A DNA stretch of 64,000 bases from Streptomyces sp. NBC_00236 (GCF_036195045.1 NZ_CP108100.1:868001-932000), one strand, 5' to 3'; counted from the first letter of the stretch, positions 1 to 8,860 are shown. The notes: generated from the letters alone by a model not told the origin. A program made the numbers and translations.

Positions 1-834
1 GGCGCCGACCGACTCGACGATCTGCAGGTCGCTGTCGGCGTCCTTGTTGTCCTCGAGGTTCACGACCTCCTCGGCACCCAGACCGCGGTACGTGGCGTCG
101 ATCTCGTCCTTCTTGAGCGCCGCGACCATGGCGCCGGACTCCTTGAAGTACCGGATGGTCACCGCGTCGTTCTTGCGGTCGGCGAAGCCCTTGTAGTCGG
201 GGTTCCGCACCAGCTCGGAACGGTCCCCCGGCTCGTAGTCGTCGAGGAGGTAGGGACCGGACCCGGTGACCTTGCCGTCGTCGCGGATCTTGTGCTTCGA
301 GTACGCGCTGGGCGCCACGAGGGACATGGCCGGCGTGGCCAGCACGAACGGGAAGGTGGCGTCCGGCTTGCTCAGGTGGAAGACGACGACGTCGTCGCCC
401 TTGGTCTCCACCCGGTCGAGCGAGCCGAGCATGCCCACCGGGCCGCCCTTGACCGCGATGGACCTGATCCGGTCGATGGAGTACTTCACGGCCTCGGCGT
501 CGAGCTTGTCACCGTTGGAGAACTTCAGACCCTTGCGGAGCTCGCAGCGGTAGGCGGTGCTGGTGTTGTCGGTGAACCGGCAGTTGTCCGCGGCGTCGGG
601 CTCGGGGCTCGTGCTGCCGGTGGGAAAGCTCACCAGGGTCTGGAACACGTTGCGCATCAGCTCCCAGGAGCCGTCCCAGGCCGCGGCGGGATCAAGGGTC
701 GACGGCGAACTGGTGGTCCCGACCGACAGCTTCTGTTCCACGTCCGAATCGCCGCCGGGGAGCAGACCGCAGCCGGCCAGCAAAGACAGGGAAGCAAGGG
801 CTGCAGCAGCCTGCAGACTGGCCCGGTAGAACAC
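1..834 (-). CDS. ABC transporter solute-binding lipoprotein (peptide/nickel type), C-terminus cut by window edge
   Basis: About 278 residues of a family 5 (DppA/OppA-type) extracellular binding protein are visible; the C-terminal half lies outside the window. The N-terminus has a lipoprotein signal peptide (hydrophobic stretch ending in LLAGC), so it should be tethered to the outer membrane face by the lipidated cysteine. Further in are the family hallmarks CELRKGLKFSNGDKLDAE and VTGSGPYLL. The GTG at 834 is preferred because GAGGA lies 8 nt upstream; another GTG two codons earlier (840) is possible. It binds an oligopeptide-like or other small solute for an importer whose membrane subunits are not next to it here. 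It is separate from the complete importer operon at 6.2-14.7 kb. Confidence 0.85.
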   Translation of the reverse strand, partial: MFYRASLQAAAALASLSLLAGCGLLPGGDSDVEQKLSVGTTSSPSTLDPAAAWDGSWELMRNVFQTLVSFPTGSTSPEPDAADNCRFTDNTSTAYRCELRKGLKFSNGDKLDAEAVKYSIDRIRSIAVKGGPVGMLGSLDRVETKGDDVVVFHLSKPDATFPFVLATPAMSLVAPSAYSKHKIRDDGKVTGSGPYLLDDYEPGDRSELVRNPDYKGFADRKNDAVTIRYFKESGAMVAALKKDEIDATYRGLGAEEVVNLEDNKDADSDLQIVESVGA

Positions 835-952
835 GTGCACGCTCCTCGATCAGCCATGGGTCGGCAGACCATACCGCAGCGCCCCGCCGGGTCAATCCGC
901 TGGCCCGACGGGGCACTTGAGTCAATCAGGGCCAAAACGGCCCAGGCCGTTC

Positions 953-1708
953 TCAGCCCACGCCGGCATTCAGGAAAATCCCGCCGTCGACCACGAGGGT
1001 CTGGCCGGTGATCCAGTCGGACTGGCTCGACGTGAGGAAGGCCGCGGCACCGCCGATGTCCGCGGGGACGCCGAGCCGGCCGAGCGGGTAGGCGGCGGCC
1101 GCCTCCGCCTCACGGCCCTCGTACAGGGCCTGCGCGAACTTCGTCTTCACGACCGCCGGAGCGATCGAGTTGACCCGCACGACCGGCGCGAACTCGTGTG
1201 CCAGCTGCAGGGTCAGATTGACCATGGCCGCCTTGCTCATGCCGTACGCGCCGATGAACGGCGAGGCGGAGACACCCGCGACGGAGGCGATGTTGACGAT
1301 CGCCCCGCCGTTCTCCTTCTGCCAGGCCTTCCAGGTCTGCTGGGCGAAGCCGAGCGCCGAGATCACGTTCGTCTCGAAGACCTTGCGGGCCACGTTGAGG
1401 TCGAGCTCGGCGATCGGCCCGAAGACCGGGTTCGTACCGGCGTTGTTGACCAGGAAGTCGACCCGGCCGAACGCCTCCATCGTGCGCTCGACGGCGGCCG
1501 CCTGATGCGCCTCGTCGTGCGCCTTGCCCGCGACGGCGATGACCCGGTCGGAACCGAGCGCCTCGACGGCCTCCTTCAGCGCGTCCTCGCCGCGCCCGGT
1601 GATGCACACCCGGTCGCCGCGGGCGACGAGCGCCTCGGCGATGCCGTAGCCGATGCCCCGGCTCGCACCGGTGATCAGCGCGACCTTGCCACTGTCCTGC
1701 ACAGTCAT
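953..1708 (-). CDS. SDR-family NAD(P)-dependent oxidoreductase
   Basis: A 251-residue classical short-chain dehydrogenase/reductase. The N-terminal dinucleotide motif TGASRGIG, the NNAG motif and the catalytic Ser plus Y-G-M-S-K pair are all present, as is the usual C-terminal substrate-binding end (VVDGGIFLNAG). It lies 20 bp downstream of a second SDR gene on the same strand, so the two are probably one transcript. The Shine-Dalgarno is weak (GGAC about 4-8 nt before the ATG), consistent with some coupling to the upstream gene. The substrate cannot be read from sequence; FabG-type 3-oxoacyl reduction or hydroxysteroid oxidation are the usual possibilities. The rest of the window favours a lipid or steroid-linked alcohol/ketone, but this is inference. 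Confidence 0.85.
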   Translation of the reverse strand: MTVQDSGKVALITGASRGIGYGIAEALVARGDRVCITGRGEDALKEAVEALGSDRVIAVAGKAHDEAHQAAAVERTMEAFGRVDFLVNNAGTNPVFGPIAELDLNVARKVFETNVISALGFAQQTWKAWQKENGGAIVNIASVAGVSASPFIGAYGMSKAAMVNLTLQLAHEFAPVVRVNSIAPAVVKTKFAQALYEGREAEAAAAYPLGRLGVPADIGGAAAFLTSSQSDWITGQTLVVDGGIFLNAGVG

Positions 1709-1728
1709 GATGTCCGTAACCCTTCGGG

Positions 1729-2490
1729 TCAGTTGAGCGGTCCGCCGGCGACGTACATGACCTGGCCCGAGACGAAGCCCGCGTCGTCGCCCGAGAAGAA
1801 GGCGATGGCGTTGGCGATGTCCTCCGGGAAGCCGACGCGCTGGACCGGGATCTGGGTGGCTGCGGCGGCCTGGAACTCCTCGAAGCCCATGCCGACGCGC
1901 TCAGCGGTCTGCGCGGTCATCTCGGTGACGATGAAACCCGGCGCGACGGCGTTGGCGGTGATGCCGAACTTGCCGAGCTCCTTGGCGAGCGTCTTCGTGA
2001 AGCCCTGCAGGCCCGCCTTGACTGCGGCGTAGTTGGCCTGGCCGCGGTTGCCGAGGGCCGAGGAGGAGGACAGCGAGACGATCCGGCCGAACTTGGCGTC
2101 CACCATGTGCTTCTGGACGGCCTTGGCCATCAGGAACGCGCCCTTGAGGTGCACGTTCATCACGATGTCCCAGTCGGACTCGCTCATCTTGAAGAGCAGG
2201 TTGTCGCGGAGCACGCCCGCGTTGTTGACGAGGATCGTCGGGGCACCGAGCTCCGCGGCGACCCGCGCGACGGCGGCTTCCACCTGAGCGCTGTCCGACA
2301 CGTCACAGCCGACGACGAGGGCCTTGCCCCCGGCGGCGGTGATCTTCTCGACGGTGTCCTTGCAGGCCGCCTCGTCGAGGTCGAGTACGGCGACGGCGCG
2401 GCCCTCGGCCGCCAGGCGTACCGCGGTGGCGGCACCGATGCCCCGTGCGGCTCCCGTCACGATGGCTACGCGCTGCTCGGTGGTGGACAT
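1729..2490 (-). CDS. SDR-family oxidoreductase, 3-oxoacyl-ACP reductase (FabG)-like
   Basis: A 253-residue SDR with TGAARGIG near the N-terminus, NNAG, a serine-rich active-site strand and Y-A-A-V-K as the catalytic Tyr/Lys pair. The C-terminus ends YVAGGPLN, typical of FabG-like enzymes that reduce 3-oxoacyl thioesters with NADPH. The start is supported by GAGGAG 9 nt before the ATG. It is the first gene of a two-SDR unit. A palindrome of the kind bound by TetR regulators of acyl-CoA metabolism lies about 85 bp upstream (2576-2593), suggesting induction by a fatty or steroid acyl-CoA. Exact substrate unknown. Confidence 0.87.
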   Translation of the reverse strand: MSTTEQRVAIVTGAARGIGAATAVRLAAEGRAVAVLDLDEAACKDTVEKITAAGGKALVVGCDVSDSAQVEAAVARVAAELGAPTILVNNAGVLRDNLLFKMSESDWDIVMNVHLKGAFLMAKAVQKHMVDAKFGRIVSLSSSSALGNRGQANYAAVKAGLQGFTKTLAKELGKFGITANAVAPGFIVTEMTAQTAERVGMGFEEFQAAAATQIPVQRVGFPEDIANAIAFFSGDDAGFVSGQVMYVAGGPLN

Positions 2491-2575
2491 GCTTGGCTCT
2501 CCTCGCCCTTGGATCGCGGCTCAGCGGACGTCGGGAGCGATTCCGCGGGACAGGCCCGCGAGAACATCCCCGATA

Positions 2576-2593
2576 ACTGAGCAACCGCTTAGT
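2576..2593. promoter_or_regulatory. TetR-type operator palindrome upstream of SDR pair
   Basis: On the minus strand the sequence reads ACTAAGCGGTTGCTCAGT. The outer seven bases on each side form an inverted repeat with one mismatch around a 4-bp centre. It resembles the TAAGCNNTTGCTTA-type operators found upstream of actinobacterial acyl-CoA dehydrogenase and FabG genes. It lies in the promoter region of the leftward SDR pair. Which regulator binds is not known from the window. Confidence 0.55.
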
Positions 2594-2720
2594 ACCTTCA
2601 GCAGACGAGACGCTAGAAGCCCTGGCACCCGGTGTCAACGGCCCACGGACGCAGCGGCGCATGTCACACCGGACGGCGCCGCCCCAGCGGCGGGCGGGGG
2701 CGGCGCCGAAGCGGCAGCGA

Positions 2721-3104
2721 TCAGCGCACCAGCAGGTCGAGGAGCCGTTCGACCTCGGCGGCGGGGTCGGTGGTGAGACCGCTGTGCACCGGGCTCGGCT
2801 GGATGACGGTCGAGCGCGGCGCGATGAGCCAGCGGAAGCGGCGACCGGCGTCGTCACCGGCCGCCTGGCCCGCGTCCGTACCGCCGCGGCAGACGCCTTC
2901 CACGGCGTGCAGTGCGGCCCGCACCCCGGTCACGTCGGCGCCGGGGTCCAGGGCCATGAGCTTGCCCTCGTCGAGGGCCGTGCGGGCGGCGACGAAACCC
3001 TTGGCGCGGCAGTAGACCACGACCCCGGCGTTGAAGAACTCGCCGCGCTGGACCCGTGGCACCACGCGCAGGAGGGCGTACTCGAAGACATCGCGCTTGC
3101 TCAC
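2721..3104 (-). CDS. DUF3037 family protein
   Basis: A 127-residue protein matching the DUF3037 family: it starts MSKRDVFEYALLRVVPRVQRGEFFNAG and has the conserved central region with DEGKLMALDP. Its ATG overlaps the stop codon of the HipA-like gene (ATGA), so the pair is translationally coupled. DUF3037 genes are commonly found directly after HipA-like kinase genes in actinobacteria, and a joint function is presumed but not established. No signal peptide or membrane segment is visible, so it should be cytoplasmic. The biochemical role is unknown. Confidence 0.85.
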   Translation of the reverse strand: MSKRDVFEYALLRVVPRVQRGEFFNAGVVVYCRAKGFVAARTALDEGKLMALDPGADVTGVRAALHAVEGVCRGGTDAGQAAGDDAGRRFRWLIAPRSTVIQPSPVHSGLTTDPAAEVERLLDLLVR

Positions 3105-3952
3105 GGCCGGCCGCCCTTGTCACTGTTCTCGTCGTCGTGCCGCGGGGCGAGGCGTTCGCTGAGCCAGCCCGGAGCCTGTGAGGGCTTGGACACGGTCGGT
3201 GCGTCCAGGATGATCCGTTCATGGATGGTGGCGGCACGCGGCAGCAGCGCCTCCACATAGGCGCGGCGCAGCTGATCCGTCGACTCGAAGCCCGGCTCGT
3301 CCACCAGCCACTCGTCGGGGACGTCGGCCGCTACCTCGGTGAGGAGGTCCTCCGTGACCAGCGGGGCCAGTTCGGCGGCGGCGGCCGCGACGTCGGGGCC
3401 GAACGGCGCCAGCGCGTGGTCGGACGCGTTGTACGGCTTGGCGGCGGACGCCTGGGCGCCCGGCCAGTTGTGGTGCCAGATCATGGTGGCGCCGTGGTCG
3501 ATGAGCCACAGGTCGCCGTGCCAGATCAGCATGTTCGGATTGCGCCAGGAGCGGTCGACGTTGTTGATCAGCGCGTCGAACCAGACGACGCGTCCGGCCT
3601 CGCGCGGGTCCACCTGATAGGCGAGCGAGTCGAATCCGAGGGAGCCGGGAAGGAAGTCCATCCCGAGGTTCAGCCCGCCGCTCGCCTTGAGCAGTTCCTG
3701 CACCTCCTGGTCGGGCTCGGCGAGGCCGATCACCGGGTCCAGCTGGATCTGCACGAGATCGGGGACACGCAGCCCGAGCCGCCGCCCGAGCTGCCCGCAG
3801 ATCACCTCGGCGACCAGCGTCTTGCGGCCCTGTCCGGCTCCGGTGAACTTCATGACGTACGTGCCGAAGTCGTCGGCCTCGACGATTCCGGGGAGCGAGC
3901 CGCCCTCACGCAGGGGCGTGACGTAGCGGGTCGCGGTGACTTCTGTCAGCAT
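3101..3952 (-). CDS. HipA-like kinase-fold protein
   Basis: A 283-residue protein related to the HipA kinase C-lobe. Visible motifs are an N-terminal EADDFGTYVMKFTGAGQG segment (nucleotide-binding loop plus Lys), the catalytic-loop-like stretch FDALINNVDRSWRNPNML and a metal-binding-like IDHGA. It is shorter than full HipA toxins (about 440 residues) and has no adjacent HipB-type antitoxin; instead DUF3037 follows with an ATGA overlap. It may phosphorylate a cytoplasmic target, but whether it behaves as a toxin is not shown by the sequence. HipA-like plus DUF3037 is a recurrent actinobacterial pair. Confidence 0.8.
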   Translation of the reverse strand: MLTEVTATRYVTPLREGGSLPGIVEADDFGTYVMKFTGAGQGRKTLVAEVICGQLGRRLGLRVPDLVQIQLDPVIGLAEPDQEVQELLKASGGLNLGMDFLPGSLGFDSLAYQVDPREAGRVVWFDALINNVDRSWRNPNMLIWHGDLWLIDHGATMIWHHNWPGAQASAAKPYNASDHALAPFGPDVAAAAAELAPLVTEDLLTEVAADVPDEWLVDEPGFESTDQLRRAYVEALLPRAATIHERIILDAPTVSKPSQAPGWLSERLAPRHDDENSDKGGRP

Positions 3953-4042
3953 TTCGCCAGGCTATACGGCACCGCCGCCCGGAGATCCATGACCGGTGGC
4001 GGAGGGCGCCGCCCGGATCCACCCCCGGGCGGCGGGTGCCCC

Positions 4043-5107
4043 TCACCCCGTGGCGGCCCGCTCCCGGACGGCGGGGGCGACAGGGGCCCCGTTCGCACGG
4101 CCGGAGGACAGTGCGGCCTCGACCACCGCGACCGCCGCGTGGATGTCGGCCGCCGTCACCAACGGGGTGCGTCCGTAACGGATGTCGTCGCAGAACTCGG
4201 TGAACAGCAGGCGCAGTGCCGTCGTCGCCGCGGGTCCGGCGACCTGGTGGGCGGAGCTGTCGCCGCCCGCCGTGCGCACCGTGACCGCCGGCGCGTCCTC
4301 GTCGGCGAGTACGTGGCCGTGCGAGCCGAGCACCCGCAGGCTGGAGGAGACCGGGGCCGGGCCCACGCCGGCCGGTGTGCGGGCGACGGTCACCGTCGCC
4401 ACGACTCCGTTGCCCAGGCGGAGCGAGAGGACCGCGGCGTCCTCGACGCCGTACGCGCCGTGCGGGCCGTCGAAGAGCGGCACATGGGGTGCGGCGCTGC
4501 TGAAGGCGACGACCTCCTCCACCTCCAGGCCGGTGAGGTGGCGGATCGCCAGGGCCGGGTACCAGCCGAAGTTCATCAGTTCGCCGCCGCCGGACAGGGC
4601 GGGGTCGCAGACGAGTTCGGGGCGTTCGACGGTGGCGCCTTCGAGGCCGCCGGCCGCGAGCCACTCGGCGTCGACGGCCAGCGGGAGGCCGATCGCGCCG
4701 GAGTCGACCGTGCGCCGGGCCCGGGCGATCTGCGGGGAGTGGAGGCGGTGCACGGCGGTGAGCAGCCCGGGCGAGCGGTCGGCGGCCTCCCACAGCCGCT
4801 GTGCGTCCCGGGTGGTGGTCGCGGCCGGCTTGTCGACGATGACGTGACAGCCCGCTTCGAGTGCGGTCACGGCGAGGTCGGCATGGCGCGTGGGCTCGCT
4901 GCACACGAGGGCGATGTCGCAGGAGGCGAGGCCCTGTTCGAGGTCGAGCAGCGGGATGCCGGTCGCCGCGGCCAGGGCGGCGCCGTCCTCGCGGAAGGGG
5001 CTGTCGGCGGTGTCGGCGCAGCCGATGACCTCGATGCCGGGCAGGGAGCGGAGCAGGGGCACGTAGTCACGGGCGTGCCGGACCCCGGATGCGATGAGGA
5101 TCCTCAT
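4043..5107 (-). CDS. Gfo/Idh/MocA family NAD(P)-dependent oxidoreductase
   Basis: A 354-residue oxidoreductase. The N-terminus is a Rossmann half (MRILIASGVRHARDYVPLL), the conserved nicotinamide-side Lys is in VDKPAAT (usually EKP), and the C-terminal half is the alpha/beta substrate domain. Enzymes of this family oxidise or reduce sugars, inositols and related polyols. Its ATG is one base beyond the stop of a second family member, so the two are one transcriptional unit. Expression is probably governed by the large inverted repeat in front of the upstream gene. No sugar transporter or kinase is adjacent, so the substrate cannot be inferred. Confidence 0.85.
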   Translation of the reverse strand: MRILIASGVRHARDYVPLLRSLPGIEVIGCADTADSPFREDGAALAAATGIPLLDLEQGLASCDIALVCSEPTRHADLAVTALEAGCHVIVDKPAATTTRDAQRLWEAADRSPGLLTAVHRLHSPQIARARRTVDSGAIGLPLAVDAEWLAAGGLEGATVERPELVCDPALSGGGELMNFGWYPALAIRHLTGLEVEEVVAFSSAAPHVPLFDGPHGAYGVEDAAVLSLRLGNGVVATVTVARTPAGVGPAPVSSSLRVLGSHGHVLADEDAPAVTVRTAGGDSSAHQVAGPAATTALRLLFTEFCDDIRYGRTPLVTAADIHAAVAVVEAALSSGRANGAPVAPAVRERAATG

Positions 5108-5108
5108 G

Positions 5109-6155
5109 TCAGCAGACCTCCTTGACGTCGACGGGGCGGGATTCGTCCGCGCTGAGCTGCGCGGCCAGGGCGGCGGCGAGGGCGGCGCGCACCTGGTGCG
5201 GTGCGGTCAGCGGGGCCGCGACGCCGTCCAGCACATCGCGCAGGTGCCGGGTCTGCGCGGTCATCGCGCCCTCGATCGAGGCGGGGGCGACGGGCGACGC
5301 GGACCGCGTCCGGGGCTCGTCCTCACTGCTGTGGTGCAGGGTGCCGGTGGTGCCGGCGAGCATCAGGCGGCGCACGAACGTGCCGCGTTCCACGAGGGCG
5401 TAGCACAGCTCGATGGTGGCGAGGGCGCCGCGGGCGAAGCGGACGAGGATCTGGAAGCTGTCGGGGGTCGGCATCCCGGGCGCCCAGGTGCGGCAGGGCC
5501 GGGCGAAGACCCGGACCGGTTCGTCGTCCATGAGCCAGGTCAGCAGGTCGAGGGCGTGCACGCCGTTGTGGGCCACGTGGCCTCCGGAGCGGGAGGCGTC
5601 CAGTTGCCAGCCCCGCCAGCCGCCCGGCCAGACGTGCCCGGTGTACCAGGTGAGGTGGGCCAGCCGGGGCGTGCCGATCGCGCCCGAGGTGACGGACCGG
5701 GCGATCTCCAGGTGGACGGGCTGGAACCGGGCGGTCTGGGCCACGAGCAGCGGCCGGCCCGCGGTCTTCGCCGCGGCGAGGATCCGGTCGGTGTCGGGGA
5801 CGCTCAGCGCTGCGGGCTTCTCCAGCAGGACGGCCCGGCCGGCTCCGAGGGCGGCGACGGTGAGATCGGCGTGGGACTCCGGTGAGGTGCATACGGCGGT
5901 GACGTCGACGGCGTCGGACCAGGCGGTCGCCGGGTCGGTGGACCAGGTGGCGCCCTCGGCGAGCCCGGCCAGCGCGGCGGCCCGTTCGGGGTGGCGGTCG
6001 ACGACGTGCGCGAGCCGCAGTCCCGGGACGCCCGCGATCGCCGTGACGTGATCGCGGGCGATGACCCCCGCGCCGATGACGGCCACGCGGTGGTCGTCGG
6101 CCCGCTGTCCGGGGTCGCGCGCCTTCTTTGCTCCGGGTACCGGTACGGGGTTCAT
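5109..6155 (-). CDS. Gfo/Idh/MocA family oxidoreductase
   Basis: A 348-residue member of the Gfo/Idh/MocA family with a classical GAGVIARDHVTA dinucleotide fold and the catalytic EKPAALS motif. It is the first gene of a two-gene unit with a paralogous oxidoreductase. The ATG at 6155 is chosen because GTGGAG precedes it by about 6 nt; an in-frame GTG at 6167 has no convincing ribosome-binding site. A perfect 19-bp-arm inverted repeat ends 23 bp upstream of this start and is the obvious regulatory site. Sugar or polyol oxidation is expected from the family; the substrate is unknown. Confidence 0.85.
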   Translation of the reverse strand: MNPVPVPGAKKARDPGQRADDHRVAVIGAGVIARDHVTAIAGVPGLRLAHVVDRHPERAAALAGLAEGATWSTDPATAWSDAVDVTAVCTSPESHADLTVAALGAGRAVLLEKPAALSVPDTDRILAAAKTAGRPLLVAQTARFQPVHLEIARSVTSGAIGTPRLAHLTWYTGHVWPGGWRGWQLDASRSGGHVAHNGVHALDLLTWLMDDEPVRVFARPCRTWAPGMPTPDSFQILVRFARGALATIELCYALVERGTFVRRLMLAGTTGTLHHSSEDEPRTRSASPVAPASIEGAMTAQTRHLRDVLDGVAAPLTAPHQVRAALAAALAAQLSADESRPVDVKEVC

Positions 6156-6177
6156 CCGCGGCTCCACTCACTCAGGG

Positions 6178-6218
6178 ACTCCTAGACATCAGACATCTTA
6201 TGTCTGATGTCTAGGAGT
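6178..6218. promoter_or_regulatory. Perfect 19-bp inverted repeat, probable GntR/FadR-type operator
   Basis: ACTCCTAGACATCAGACAT, a 3-nt spacer CTT, then the exact reverse complement. It sits between the amidase stop and the start of the Gfo/Idh/MocA pair. There is no T-run on either side, so an operator is more likely than a terminator. The core GTCTGATGTCTAGG (6202-6215) recurs with one change upstream of the DUF4862 gene (29397-29410). Confidence 0.7.
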
Positions 6219-6236
6219 GGATCCCCAGGGTCCGCT

Positions 6237-7637
6237 TCAAGGGGCAGGCGGCGTCCCCCAGGGGGCCTCCCGCTCCAACTGGGCACCGAGCGCGAGCAGC
6301 ACGCCCTCCCCGCCGAGCGGAGCGGCGAACTGGACGCCCAGCGGCAGGCCCTCGCCGTCGTGGCCGAAGGGGACGGACATGGCCGGCATCCCGGTCACGT
6401 TGTGGACGCTGGTGAAGGCGGAGTAGACCGACGCGTGCCGGTAGACCGACTCCGGGGCGGTGGTGTCGAGGGTGCCGAGCAGCGGAGTGGGCTGCGCCAG
6501 GGTCGGGCTGAGCAGGACGTCGAACCGGTCGAACGCCGCACCGACCTCCCAGCCGATCTCCTGCGCCCGGCGCAGCGCCCGGCTGACGTCGGCGGCGGGC
6601 AGGGCGCGGTAGGTGTCGTACACGATCCGGGTGAAGGGCTCGATGTCGTCGTCGGCCAGGGGCCTGGAGAGCTCGGCGAGGCGGGCGTCGATCTGGGCGA
6701 CCAGGTCGGCGCCCATCAGGACCGCGGACGTGCGGCCCACGTCGGCGGGGCGGTAGCGGGCGGTGGTCTCGACGACGTCGTGGCCGAGGCGTTCGCACAG
6801 CAGGGCCGCGGCGCGAGTCGCTCCTTCACAGTCCGGGTGGACGTCCGGGCCGTCCGGGAGTGCGGTGATCAGGCCGATCCGCAGTCGTCCGGGGGCGCGG
6901 CGGGCCAGTTCGGCGAAGGGTGCGGCCGGGACCGGTGCGGCGTACGCGTCCCCGGGCATGGGGCCGGAGACGACGTCGAGGAGCAGGGCGCTGTCCCGGA
7001 CGGTCGTGGTGACGGCGTGGTGGCCCGAGACCAGACCCGACAGGGTGGTGGGGCGGGGAGCGGGCGAGACGCGCCCCCGGCTCGGCTTGAGGCCGAACAG
7101 GCCACAGGCGGCGGCCGGGATGCGGATCGAGCCGCCCCCGTCGCTGGCGTGCGCGACCGGGACCATCCCGGCCGCGACCGCGGCCGCCGAGCCGCCGCTG
7201 GAGCCGCCCGGTGAGCGGTCGGTGTTCCAGGGGTTGCGGGTGGGGCCGAAGAGAACCGGTTCCGTGGAGGCGTTGAGGCCCAGTTCGGGGGTGTTGGTGG
7301 TGCCGAGGACGACGGCTCCGGCGCGACGGTAGCGGGCCACCAGTTCGCTGTCGCGCCGGGCGGTCGCGTCGGCGAAGAGGCGGCTGCCGCCCGTCGTCGG
7401 CAGCCCTTCCACCTCGGTGCCGAGGTCCTTGACGAGCACGGGGACGCCGCGCAGCGGGCCGTCCGGCAGACCGGCCGCCACCTCCGCCAGCGCGGACTCG
7501 AAACGGGTGTGGATCACGGCGTTGAGGCGGGGGTTGTGCTCCTCGATGCGGGCGATCGCCTGCTCGGTGACGGTACGGGCGTCGGTGTCGCCGTTCCTGA
7601 CCGCCTCGGCCGTGGCGACGGCGTCCCGGCCCCTCAT
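6237..7637 (-). CDS. Amidase (amidase signature family)
   Basis: A 466-residue amidase-signature enzyme. The catalytic Lys lies in PVLVKDL, and the Ser-cisSer pair in the Gly/Ser-rich SPGGSSGGSAAAVAAGM segment, with the usual DGGGSIRIPA following. It should hydrolyse a carboxamide to acid and amine in the cytoplasm. The start at 7637 overlaps the stop of the reductase gene (ATGA), so the open frame extending further upstream is not used. It is the last gene of the importer operon (binding protein, permeases, ATPases, reductase, amidase). That position suggests it acts on the imported compound, for example by releasing an amide-linked group; this is inference. GatA-type transamidation is unlikely because no gatB/C is present. 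Confidence 0.9.
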   Translation of the reverse strand: MRGRDAVATAEAVRNGDTDARTVTEQAIARIEEHNPRLNAVIHTRFESALAEVAAGLPDGPLRGVPVLVKDLGTEVEGLPTTGGSRLFADATARRDSELVARYRRAGAVVLGTTNTPELGLNASTEPVLFGPTRNPWNTDRSPGGSSGGSAAAVAAGMVPVAHASDGGGSIRIPAAACGLFGLKPSRGRVSPAPRPTTLSGLVSGHHAVTTTVRDSALLLDVVSGPMPGDAYAAPVPAAPFAELARRAPGRLRIGLITALPDGPDVHPDCEGATRAAALLCERLGHDVVETTARYRPADVGRTSAVLMGADLVAQIDARLAELSRPLADDDIEPFTRIVYDTYRALPAADVSRALRRAQEIGWEVGAAFDRFDVLLSPTLAQPTPLLGTLDTTAPESVYRHASVYSAFTSVHNVTGMPAMSVPFGHDGEGLPLGVQFAAPLGGEGVLLALGAQLEREAPWGTPPAP

Positions 7638-8860
7638 CCCACGTACCCGGCGGGCTTGCCCCAGGTCTCGCGGCGGGTGGTGCCCCGGTCGACGAGCACG
7701 CAGCGGGTGCCGGTGAAATTCGTGGGCATGCACTTGTTGCAGTGGATGCACAGGGACGGGGTGGTGGCGTCCTTGCTGATCCGGTTCACGAGGTCGGGCT
7801 CGCGCAGCAGGGACCTGGCCATGGCCACGTACTCGAACCCCTCGCGCATGGCGAGGTCCATGGCCGGCTTGTCGGTGATGCCGCCGAGCAGGATCATCGG
7901 CAGCTTCACGGCGGCGCGGATCTGCCGGGCGTCCTCCAGGAGGTAGGCGTCCCGGTACGGGTAGCTGCGCAGGAACCGCTTGCCGACCAGCTTCACCCCC
8001 AGCTTGATCGGCTGCGGCATGATCGCGGAGAAGTCGTCTAGCGGGGCGTCGCCCTTGAACAGGTACATCGGGTTGAGCAGCGAGCTGCCCGCGGTCATCT
8101 CCAGGGCGTCGACGGTGCCGTCCTGTTCGAGCCACTGGGTGACGGGGATGGCCTCGTCGAGCCAGAAGCCGCCGGGGACGCCGTCGTCCATGTTCATCTT
8201 GGCGATGACGGCGATCCTGCCGCCGACCGCGTCGTGGACGGCCCGCATGATCTCCCGGGCGAACCGGGCCCGGTTCTCCAGGCTGCCGCCGTACCGGTCG
8301 GTGCGGTGGTTGACCTTCGGGCTGAGGAAGGAACTGGCCAGGTAGTTGTGGCCCAGGTGGACCTCCACGGCGTCGAACCCCGCGTCGACGGCGCGGCGGG
8401 CGGCCTCGGCGTGCGCCTCGGTGATGCGCCGGAGGTCGTCGACGGACGCCTCCTGCGCCCAGCTGATCGTGGTGGCGTGGAAGTGCCTGGACGGGGAGAG
8501 GGCCGGGGCGCCGTTGCCCTTGGGGTTGGCGACGGGCCCGCCGTGGCCGATCTGCGCGGACACCGCGGCACCCTCGGCGTGCACGGCGTCGGTGAGGACG
8601 CGGAGTCCCGGCATCGCCTCGTCGGTCCAGTGGATCTGGTGCCGGTCGGTCCGCCCCTCCTTCGAGACGGCGCAGTAGGCGACGGTCGTCATGCCGACGC
8701 CGCCCCGCGCGTAGGCGACGTGGAAGTCGACGAGATCCTGGGTCACCAGGGACTTGTGGCTGAGTCCCTCGTAGGTCGCCGCCTTGATGACGCGGTTGCG
8801 GAGCTTGAGCGGGCCCAGTTCGGCGGGGGCCAGGACATCGGGGGTGTCGGTGGTGGTCAC
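7634..8860 (-). CDS. NADH:flavin oxidoreductase, Old Yellow Enzyme family
   Basis: A 408-residue FMN-binding TIM-barrel ene-reductase: KLRNRVIKAATYEG at the N-terminus, HLGHNYLASSFLSPKVNHR in the middle (substrate/FMN His and Asn region), and C-terminal MAMARSLLREPDLV followed by CIHCNKCM. It lacks the C-terminal NAD-binding domain of 2,4-dienoyl-CoA reductase/BaiCD-type proteins (about 640 residues). The GTG at 8860 is used because it overlaps the ATPase stop (GTGA) and follows AAAAGGAA. It is embedded in the ABC importer operon and probably reduces a conjugated C=C bond in the imported substrate. In a steroid context, a ring enone is possible but unproven. Confidence 0.88.
   Translation of the reverse strand: MTTTDTPDVLAPAELGPLKLRNRVIKAATYEGLSHKSLVTQDLVDFHVAYARGGVGMTTVAYCAVSKEGRTDRHQIHWTDEAMPGLRVLTDAVHAEGAAVSAQIGHGGPVANPKGNGAPALSPSRHFHATTISWAQEASVDDLRRITEAHAEAARRAVDAGFDAVEVHLGHNYLASSFLSPKVNHRTDRYGGSLENRARFAREIMRAVHDAVGGRIAVIAKMNMDDGVPGGFWLDEAIPVTQWLEQDGTVDALEMTAGSSLLNPMYLFKGDAPLDDFSAIMPQPIKLGVKLVGKRFLRSYPYRDAYLLEDARQIRAAVKLPMILLGGITDKPAMDLAMREGFEYVAMARSLLREPDLVNRISKDATTPSLCIHCNKCMPTNFTGTRCVLVDRGTTRRETWGKPAGYVG

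Noticed and set aside
929..943. GGGCC-AAAAC-GGCCC hairpin between the binding protein and the first SDR
   Set aside because: Only a 5-bp stem; too weak to call a terminator in this GC background.
3221..5125. A 634-codon open frame on the plus strand opposite the HipA-like and Gfo/Idh/MocA genes
   Set aside because: Antisense shadow of high-GC coding DNA: low-complexity Gly/Arg/Val composition, no domain, and it spans several well-supported minus-strand genes.
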